Below, piece after piece: positions 54,132-61,595 of a stretch of DNA of 64,000 nucleotides. The stretch's first letter is position 1; every line of letters begins with the position of its first letter. The DNA is from CAXBNB01 sp040151475 (GTDB lineage Bacteria; Bacteroidota; Bacteroidia; Cytophagales; Cyclobacteriaceae). The stretch is taken from assembly GCF_040151475.1 (NCBI RefSeq), contig NZ_JBDKWG010000144.1, forward strand, positions 124,001 through 188,000, read 5' to 3'. A program made the position numbers and the translations under genes. The notes under the pieces were generated by a model that saw nothing but the letters and a program-made list of their open reading frames with translations, had not been told where the DNA came from and did no database searches.

Positions 54132-57100
54132 ATGAAAAATAAAATTTTACAGATCATTATTAATGTGACAAAATATACCGCAATCGTATTTGGCCTTCTA
54201 ATCATGACATTGAGCACGATTATGGCCGAAAAGGGGAGTGCACAAATCAAAAGTGTAAAGGATGTTTTGGTTACTGTAAACCTTGAAAATGCAACTATCA
54301 AGAGGGTATTTAACTCTATAGAAGACCAAACGGATTTTAGTTTTATCTATAGCAATCAAACTGTAGACTTAAGAAAACAAAGAATCAATATTGACCTTAA
54401 GGAAACTACAGTCGAAAATGTCCTTATAGAAATGGCAAAACAGACTGGCTTGAAATTTAGACAAGTAAACAAAAGAATTAGTGCCATTAAGAGCAAAAAC
54501 AATAGTCAGGGTGATATCCTGAGTGTAGAGGTTTTAGCGGATGTAAACATTACAGGTAAAATCACTGATGAAAATGGAGAAGGGTTACCTGGTGCCAGTG
54601 TGGTAGTAAAGGGAACTACTACAGGTACTACGACAGATTTGGAAGGTAATTACAAAGTTAATGTTGCAGAAGATGCCATTCTTACAATTTCCTATGTTGG
54701 TTACCTTACCCAGGAAGTTTCTATTGCTGGCAGGAGCACCATTGACGTGAACATGACTCCTGATGCAGCACAATTGGAAGAAATAGTGGTAGTAGGTTAT
54801 GGAACTCAAAGAAAAAAGGATTTAACAGGTTCAATAGCGTCTGTGAATGCGTCAGATTTAGATAAAGTAGTTTTGAATACACCTGATCAGGCACTACAGG
54901 GTAGAGCTGCAGGAGTTCAGGTAAGGACTGATTCGCATGCTCCGGGTGGAGGTATAACTGTTCAAATAAGAGGTACCTCTTCATTGTCAGCGAGTAGCCA
55001 ACCATTGTATGTGATTGATGGGTTTCCTATTTCCAATGATTTTGACAAAACTGAAATAACAGGAGGAGGAGCACCACCAAATCAATTGAACTCAATTGAC
55101 CCATCAAATATTGAATCTATTCAAATATTAAAAGATGCTTCTGCCACAGCTATTTACGGTTCCCGTGCAAACAATGGTGTCGTAATTATTACTACTAAAA
55201 GAGGTAAGTCAGGAAAAGCACGATTTGACTATGAAAATGCAATTAGTGTAAGTACTGTTAGAAAAAAATACGAGTTGTTAAATGCTACTGAATGGTTTGA
55301 ACTGGTGAATGAAGCGGATGAACTGAATGGAAACACTCCAAGGTTCTCCTCTGCTGATATTGCTGCGGCAGGTGAAGGTACAGACTGGCAGGATGTTGTT
55401 TTCAGAAGTGCTGTAACACAGAGACATAAAATTAGCCTTTCAGGGGGAAATGAATCAGTTAGGTATATGGTGTCAGGTAACTTACTTGACCAGCAAGGTC
55501 TGATTGTAGATACTGGCTTTAAAAGATATGGCTTCAACATGAATCTGGATGCTAATATATCTAAAAAACTGACTTTGACTACCAATATGGCATTTACTTC
55601 GAGTACTAACAATCAGACACTTAACGATCAGAAAAGTTACAGTTCTGAGCCAAGTATTATTAGTACTTTGTTTCAGACCAAACCACACGTTCCGGCTTAT
55701 GATGCTGATGGTAACCTGGCATTTGCAAGAGACTATCCTTCTGCAGGAGGGGAAGATACTCCACTGTATATGGCAAAAATGTACGACATTAATTCTGGTA
55801 CTACTAGGTTCTTAGGAGGTATGGCTTTGAATTATGAAATAATTGAAGGTCTTAACTTCAAAACCCGTATAGGGATGGATAACCTGGCTGTCAAAAATGA
55901 CGCATACTATCCTCTTGATTCAAGAGTAGCTCGTGGAAGCAGCGGTAAAGCAGAACAGGAAAGTCAGTCTCTGGTTAATTTTTTGAATGAAAACACTCTT
56001 GAGTACAAAAAGACATCTGGCAAACATCAGATTTCTGTTTTAGGAGGATTTACCTACCAGACAGAAAAATACAGGAAGTTGAAAGCTGTTGCGTTGGGAT
56101 TCCCATCAGATTTTTATGCCTACCACAATCTTGGCTTGGCAACCAACCCACAGCCACCTTCATCAAGTACAACTCAATGGAAATTGATGTCATATCTTGG
56201 CAGGGCAAACTATATGTATGACAATAAGTACTTATTGACTGCTACGGTCAGATACGATGGATCGTCTAAGTTTGGAGTGAATAACAAATATGGATTTTTC
56301 ACCTCTGCTTCGGCAGCATGGGTGTTGAGTGAAGAAAGTTTCATCAAAGATATGGATGTATTCAGCCAATTGAAATTAAGAGTTGGATACGGACAAACAG
56401 GTAATGAAAGAATAGGATTGTACAAATCCATATCTACAGTTGCTTCTTCTAACGATGTAAATGTAGGTTATATCCTGGGGGGAAATCAAGTGCCTGTGGC
56501 ATACCCGAATAATATTGGTAACCCTGATTTAACTTGGGAAAAAGGTTCCGATTTGAATATTGGTCTTGACATGGGATTTTTTCAGGATAGAGTCAGTGTA
56601 ACTGTAGATATTTACAACAAGAAAACTACAGATTTACTATTGAATTTACCTATTCCGTTACAGAGTGGGTTTGGTAGCGTGTTGACTAATATTGGTGCAA
56701 TGCAGAACAAAGGGTTTGAAATAACTATTGGTACAACGAACGTAAAAACCGAAGACTTTAGCTGGAATACCAGCATAAACTATTCGCACAATGAAAACAA
56801 GATAACTTCACTTGGGGGTGTAACAGATCATTATTTTGCCGGATGGGTAGGTGGAGGAAATCAGGGTTTCAATAATAACCTGGTTGCCCGAAATGCTGTT
56901 GGTCAGGCTGTAGGTTCTATCTGGGGATCTATATATGATGGGTTTTGGAAATCGCAGGAGGAAATTGACGCCAGCCACATGCCAAATGAAGCTATAGGAA
57001 ATCCAAATTGGAGAGATGTAAATAAAGATGGTAAATATGATGCTCAGGATGATTCTTACATTGGAAATCCTAATCCTGATTTTATTTTCGGTGTAACCAA

Positions 57101-57563
57101 CGACTTTACCTACAAACAATTCTCTCTTAATGTTTTCATTTATGGGGAACAGGGACAAGAAGTATTGAATTTAACCAGGCATAGAATCACTGGTAGTACT
57201 AACCTCTTAAAGTCTGATAGAGATCAAAGATGGCATCCGGTAAACAATCCGCAAGGAACAACAATGCCGGCCAATCGAGGGTTTCCTGGAAGGGTAGGAA
57301 CTCACAATGTAGAAGATGGATCTTTTGTAAGGGTTAAAAACATCACATTGAGCTATAATTTACCTGTTAGTGATTTAGGTATCAACTGGTTGCGTTCATT
57401 ACAATTGAGCGTTGCGGCGGACAATCCGTTGACATTTACTAAATACAGAGGATATGATCCTGAGGTTAATTCGTATGGTAGTACCAACGATGTAAAGGGC
57501 ATAGACAGATTTGGATATCCTTCGGTGAAAGGTTACAGGGTAGGGTTGAGAGTAGGATTTTAA
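54132..57563 (+). CDS. susC: SusC/RagA-type TonB-linked outer-membrane protein with STN domain
   Basis: 1143 residues. Order: signal sequence to about residue 37; STN (secretin/TonB short N-terminal) domain about 48-105; carboxypeptidase-regulatory-like domain about 138-213 (VNITGKITDENGEGLPGASV); TonB-dependent plug beginning EEIVVVGYGTQRKKDLTGSI, with the family motif region ILKDASATAIYGSRANNGVV; then the 22-strand barrel to the C-terminal Phe. The STN domain marks it as a signal transducer to the FecR protein upstream. It imports glycan fragments together with SusD, 37 bases downstream. Confidence 0.96.
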   Translation: MKNKILQIIINVTKYTAIVFGLLIMTLSTIMAEKGSAQIKSVKDVLVTVNLENATIKRVFNSIEDQTDFSFIYSNQTVDLRKQRINIDLKETTVENVLIEMAKQTGLKFRQVNKRISAIKSKNNSQGDILSVEVLADVNITGKITDENGEGLPGASVVVKGTTTGTTTDLEGNYKVNVAEDAILTISYVGYLTQEVSIAGRSTIDVNMTPDAAQLEEIVVVGYGTQRKKDLTGSIASVNASDLDKVVLNTPDQALQGRAAGVQVRTDSHAPGGGITVQIRGTSSLSASSQPLYVIDGFPISNDFDKTEITGGGAPPNQLNSIDPSNIESIQILKDASATAIYGSRANNGVVIITTKRGKSGKARFDYENAISVSTVRKKYELLNATEWFELVNEADELNGNTPRFSSADIAAAGEGTDWQDVVFRSAVTQRHKISLSGGNESVRYMVSGNLLDQQGLIVDTGFKRYGFNMNLDANISKKLTLTTNMAFTSSTNNQTLNDQKSYSSEPSIISTLFQTKPHVPAYDADGNLAFARDYPSAGGEDTPLYMAKMYDINSGTTRFLGGMALNYEIIEGLNFKTRIGMDNLAVKNDAYYPLDSRVARGSSGKAEQESQSLVNFLNENTLEYKKTSGKHQISVLGGFTYQTEKYRKLKAVALGFPSDFYAYHNLGLATNPQPPSSSTTQWKLMSYLGRANYMYDNKYLLTATVRYDGSSKFGVNNKYGFFTSASAAWVLSEESFIKDMDVFSQLKLRVGYGQTGNERIGLYKSISTVASSNDVNVGYILGGNQVPVAYPNNIGNPDLTWEKGSDLNIGLDMGFFQDRVSVTVDIYNKKTTDLLLNLPIPLQSGFGSVLTNIGAMQNKGFEITIGTTNVKTEDFSWNTSINYSHNENKITSLGGVTDHYFAGWVGGGNQGFNNNLVARNAVGQAVGSIWGSIYDGFWKSQEEIDASHMPNEAIGNPNWRDVNKDGKYDAQDDSYIGNPNPDFIFGVTNDFTYKQFSLNVFIYGEQGQEVLNLTRHRITGSTNLLKSDRDQRWHPVNNPQGTTMPANRGFPGRVGTHNVEDGSFVRVKNITLSYNLPVSDLGINWLRSLQLSVAADNPLTFTKYRGYDPEVNSYGSTNDVKGIDRFGYPSVKGYRVGLRVGF

Positions 57564-57600
57564 TCTGATATCATTTATTTAATTTTTAAAATCAAAAGAT

Positions 57601-59103
57601 ATGAAAAATATAATAAGATATATAATGATTGCTTTTGTTGCATTGAGTACAACTTTTTGTAGCGAACCGTTAGAAGAAAAACTCTTTAATGACCCAAGTC
57701 TTACTGAATTTTATCAGAGTGAAGCTGAAGCACAACTAGCACTTGGTGGAATATATGCTGTTTTTTGGACCAGTCAGGGGATTTACAAAGATGGAGCAAA
57801 CGTCAAACAAAACGAGCAGACTACTGATTTGATTCAGTCGTACAATTCGTCTGAAGTATGGGATTTGTTTGGTTGGTCTTCAAGTGAAGATGATTTGAGC
57901 AAAATGTGGGAAGGTTCCTACTTGGCAATTAACAGAGCTAACACACTTATAGACAGATTAGAAGTTTCCAGTGTGAGTCAGGATGTGAAAGATGAATATA
58001 TAGGAAAGGGAAAATTTCTCAGGGCATTGCATTATTTCAATATGGTAAGGGCTTTTGGAGGGGTTCCATTACACATTAATGCTACTTTGGATGTATCTGA
58101 AGTATATAAAGCCAGAAGTTCAGAAACTGATGTTTATGCTCAAATCATAGCTGACCTAAAGGATGCAGAAACCAAAATTGGTTCTTTTGATGCTGCAGAT
58201 CAGGCCGCTGGAGATATAACCCTGGGTGCAGTAAAAGGCTTGCTGGCCAAGGTGTATTTGCAGCAGAAAGATTGGACGAATGCTGCATCTAAAGCCAAAG
58301 AAGTGATGGATATGGGGGTATATGAGCTTTACAAAAATTATGCTGACATCTGGAGGGTAGATATGGAAAATGGGTCTGAGCATTTGTTTTCTGTACAACA
58401 TGGCAGTGAAGGTGGAGATGGAAACAACAATATTGGAAACCATACACCTTCAAGAGTATTTTTCCCGAGAGCAACAAAACTACCTGATGGCACAGATGTT
58501 AAATTCAAAGACTCTGGAAATCCGGAAAGATATGTTCGTCAGGATTTCTTTGATGCCACTCCTGATACACATCGTAAGTGGTGGTCTATGAGAGATATGA
58601 TGCCTTATTATTGGATAGGTACTCAACGTTATGAAGGAAATGTTGATTTGGATAGAGCGGCTATTGTGAAATTTTATTTTCCAAATGATGCAGCTACACT
58701 TGATTTGGGAGTGAATGTAACCGTACAAAGGTATTCTGATGTGCTTTTGATCTTTGCAGAAGCAACCAATGAAGCAAGTGCAAGTGGACCAACTACAGCT
58801 GCTTATGATGCGGTCAATGAGGTTCGTCGAAGAGCAAGAGCGGTAGGTACGGAATTCGAGCAGGACGCATCGGTATATCCTGATTTGTCAGGATTGACAA
58901 AGGATGCCTTTAGAGATGCAGTGTTGCTGGAAAGAGCAAGAGAATTTGTAGGAGAAGGAGATAGAAGAAATGACCTTATTCGTCATGGAAGATTTGTTTC
59001 AAATGCAGTTGACAGAGGGGTTAATGCAAATGCAAACAATGTGTTATTTCCAATACCTCTTTTTCACATGAATCAAAATGATTTATTGACTCCAAATCCT
59101 TAA
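57601..59103 (+). CDS. susD: SusD/RagB-type glycan-binding lipoprotein
   Basis: 500 residues. The lipoprotein signal ends near Cys20 (ALSTTFCSEP). An N-terminal SusD-like region (about 25-230) has GKFLRALHYFNMVRAFGGVPL, typical of the TPR-like fold, and the RagB/SusD domain follows, including NEVRRRARAVGTEFE and LLERAREFVGEGDRRNDLIRHG in the conserved C-terminal half. It forms the lid of the SusC transporter on the cell surface and binds the glycan. Substrate unknown from sequence. Confidence 0.95.
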   Translation: MKNIIRYIMIAFVALSTTFCSEPLEEKLFNDPSLTEFYQSEAEAQLALGGIYAVFWTSQGIYKDGANVKQNEQTTDLIQSYNSSEVWDLFGWSSSEDDLSKMWEGSYLAINRANTLIDRLEVSSVSQDVKDEYIGKGKFLRALHYFNMVRAFGGVPLHINATLDVSEVYKARSSETDVYAQIIADLKDAETKIGSFDAADQAAGDITLGAVKGLLAKVYLQQKDWTNAASKAKEVMDMGVYELYKNYADIWRVDMENGSEHLFSVQHGSEGGDGNNNIGNHTPSRVFFPRATKLPDGTDVKFKDSGNPERYVRQDFFDATPDTHRKWWSMRDMMPYYWIGTQRYEGNVDLDRAAIVKFYFPNDAATLDLGVNVTVQRYSDVLLIFAEATNEASASGPTTAAYDAVNEVRRRARAVGTEFEQDASVYPDLSGLTKDAFRDAVLLERAREFVGEGDRRNDLIRHGRFVSNAVDRGVNANANNVLFPIPLFHMNQNDLLTPNP

Positions 59104-59167
59104 CAACATAGAATTCAGGTTAGATTTAGCTACACAGTAGTTAAATACATCTGAAAGAAGTATATTT

Positions 59168-59201
59168 AGAAAGAGATATCAATTGATATCTCTTTCTTTT
59201 T
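59168..59201 (+). terminator. terminator after susD made from a perfect 30-base palindrome
   Basis: 59168-59197 is a perfect 30-base palindrome, AGAAAGAGATATCAA followed by its exact reverse complement. It folds to a 13-pair stem with an AATT loop and continues into five Ts. It should stop or attenuate transcription between susD and the two enzyme genes. Confidence 0.8.
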
Positions 59202-59240
59202 AACCCTTAATTAAAATTAATCTTTGGTCTAAAAAAATCC

Positions 59241-61487
59241 ATGAAATATTATTTTCGACTACTACAACTCATCACACTTTTTTATATCTGTTTCTTTTCT
59301 CACAGGATAAAGGCTCAGGACCTGCCAAAGTCTCTACCTGACATTAAATACCACCTGGCCTCCTCGAATTGGAGTCCACTCAATACATCAGTTGATTCTT
59401 ATCTTGATGCTGCGGAGGGAATGGTGCGCACAATGTATCAGTTTCAAAATGCTGAAGGAGCCATTATCGATCCTTACCTCAACAAAGAACACCAATACAC
59501 TACTCCATATTATGCTTTTACAGTGGGTGCTTTGATACATTCAGGGCGTTCAAAAGAGTTAATAAATTCAGGTATAAAAGCGATGGAAAAATCGTTGACT
59601 GATTTTTCAAAGGGAAACGATTTTATTCCGGAAAAGCATGGAGAATTTTATATAGCTGCTTTGGCAGGAGCAATGGAGTTTTATGAACCACATGTGGATG
59701 CCGGCAGATTTGAAAATTGGAAGAAAATGGTTGCCACTCCGATAGAAAAAATATGGAAGGGTAAATCCATAGGTTTAAACAACTGGAGAACCTACGCCAT
59801 GAAAGGAGAATGGATCAGGGCAAAACATGGGTTCATTGATAGACAAAATACAATTGATTTCATTGAAGACAACTGGAAAAATGCGACACAATACGAGCGA
59901 ATAGGATTGGACAAATGGAATCTATACCAGGATTGGAGCAGCGATCCTCAATCACTGGCGGTGGAAGCTGTTGGGAGAGGTAACCTTACTTCTGTGGTAT
60001 TGGAAGGATATGATGGTCCGTCTGCACGACAAATGCTTGATATCATGCGCAATGGAGGGAAAACTTCCATGCTACTGATGAGCCCGACAGGACAATGCCC
60101 GGCAAACGGACGAACTGACAATCACGTGTTCAATGATATTTTGTACCAATTGATTTTTGATGCACTCGCAGAAGATGCTGTGGCTCAAAATAATACTTAC
60201 CTGGCAGGACAATACCGAAGGTCGGCTATGTTGGCATTTCAAAGCATACAAAGGTGGAAAAGAAATGATGGCAAATGGAAGGATTCATTTTACATTACCA
60301 AAAATAAGTATGAACCCGGCGAACGGGTAGGATATCAGCCTGCAAGTCAATGGGGACATTACACTGGAGCAATGATGTTTCATTTAGCAGAATCTGCTTT
60401 GGCAAGAAAAACGGATGTAAAGGAAGTACCTGCTCCAGTAGAAATTGGTGGTTATGCTATTCAGACGGACGACAGGTTTTCGACTTTTACAGCCAATGCA
60501 GGAGGCATGCAGGTGGTTATCAACCTACGTGGTGCTTCTGTACCCAAATACAACAAATACTGGACGCCTCTTGGAGGAGTTCGTTTTTCAAAAAACAATT
60601 GGGATGATCGTTTGGGGCCATCTGATGGAGAAGCGAATTTCATCGACGATACTTTCTCTCAGTCTCCAAAGGGTATAAAGGAATCATTTGGAACTGTATT
60701 TCCACAGTCAGCACTCACCCTTGGGCCGGAGTGGATGGAAAATGGCAACTGGATAAGGTTGGCAGACAAAGCTCTGACCTTTCGGGGAAATGTAGTGACC
60801 GAGTTTGTTCATCCATTGCTTGTGAAATTCAGAGTGACTTATGCAACGGTTACCGGACATTCCGGGCCTGTTTTTCATCAGGAGTTTATAATCACCCCCG
60901 ATGGTGTGATGACCTGTTTGTCCAGCCCTCAGGATGTTCCTTTCGGTCTCACCGTGCCTTTGCTGATTAATGATGGAACCGAATTGGAAACTAATATATC
61001 CGGAGGTATTGCAACCACGGGCTATCCCGGGTCAGATGATACACAGAATTTCATAGGTCTAAATCAGGATGTATTAGTAGCTCAGGATGGTGATGCCATC
61101 AGAAGTACTTATGGTGATTTACTACCTGTGAAGTTTCAATCCACGGACAAAAAGCAAATGGTGTTTATCTACCCAAAGTCTAAGCCTGATCCCAAAGCAC
61201 AAGAGGTGAAATCAAGTTTTGAAATAACAGAAAATGGATTTTCTTCTGTCTTAGGCAAAGTGGACGGCACTATGTACATAGGCAGAAACAGTGCTGGTGG
61301 TTTTGGTGATACACTCGACCTCAATCAGGATGGAAAACCTGACCTGACTTTCGATAAAAAATGTGGCTTTATAGCTCAATTGAAAAATGGACAGATCTTG
61401 GCCATTGAGACCGATACTGCAGTGGAAATGACATTCAAAGGAAAGGAATACACCGTAAAGCCCTATGTACCCATCTTGAAGTTGTAG
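59241..61487 (+). CDS. secreted enzyme-like protein of unknown family (alpha-toroid plus beta-sandwich)
   Basis: 748 residues with a signal peptide ending near RIKAQ (about residue 25). Residues about 45-400 are helical with repeated aromatic and Trp segments, compatible with an alpha/alpha toroid; a likely active-site stretch is SPTGQCPANGRTDNHVFND (about residues 280-298). Residues about 405-748 look like a beta-sandwich. This two-part plan resembles heparinase II/III-type polysaccharide lyases and some glycoside hydrolases, but I cannot place it in a numbered family. Its position after susCD and before a GH31 gene strongly suggests a glycan-cleaving role. Confidence 0.75.
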   Translation: MKYYFRLLQLITLFYICFFSHRIKAQDLPKSLPDIKYHLASSNWSPLNTSVDSYLDAAEGMVRTMYQFQNAEGAIIDPYLNKEHQYTTPYYAFTVGALIHSGRSKELINSGIKAMEKSLTDFSKGNDFIPEKHGEFYIAALAGAMEFYEPHVDAGRFENWKKMVATPIEKIWKGKSIGLNNWRTYAMKGEWIRAKHGFIDRQNTIDFIEDNWKNATQYERIGLDKWNLYQDWSSDPQSLAVEAVGRGNLTSVVLEGYDGPSARQMLDIMRNGGKTSMLLMSPTGQCPANGRTDNHVFNDILYQLIFDALAEDAVAQNNTYLAGQYRRSAMLAFQSIQRWKRNDGKWKDSFYITKNKYEPGERVGYQPASQWGHYTGAMMFHLAESALARKTDVKEVPAPVEIGGYAIQTDDRFSTFTANAGGMQVVINLRGASVPKYNKYWTPLGGVRFSKNNWDDRLGPSDGEANFIDDTFSQSPKGIKESFGTVFPQSALTLGPEWMENGNWIRLADKALTFRGNVVTEFVHPLLVKFRVTYATVTGHSGPVFHQEFIITPDGVMTCLSSPQDVPFGLTVPLLINDGTELETNISGGIATTGYPGSDDTQNFIGLNQDVLVAQDGDAIRSTYGDLLPVKFQSTDKKQMVFIYPKSKPDPKAQEVKSSFEITENGFSSVLGKVDGTMYIGRNSAGGFGDTLDLNQDGKPDLTFDKKCGFIAQLKNGQILAIETDTAVEMTFKGKEYTVKPYVPILKL

Positions 61488-61595
61488 TAGGGTATTAAAA
61501 CTCAACTGGATTTGGAGTGAGGATGCTCTGAATATAAAATAAGTAGAACGATTAACTACAAAAGAGCTTGTAGTTAAAATACAACTATGTAAAAA

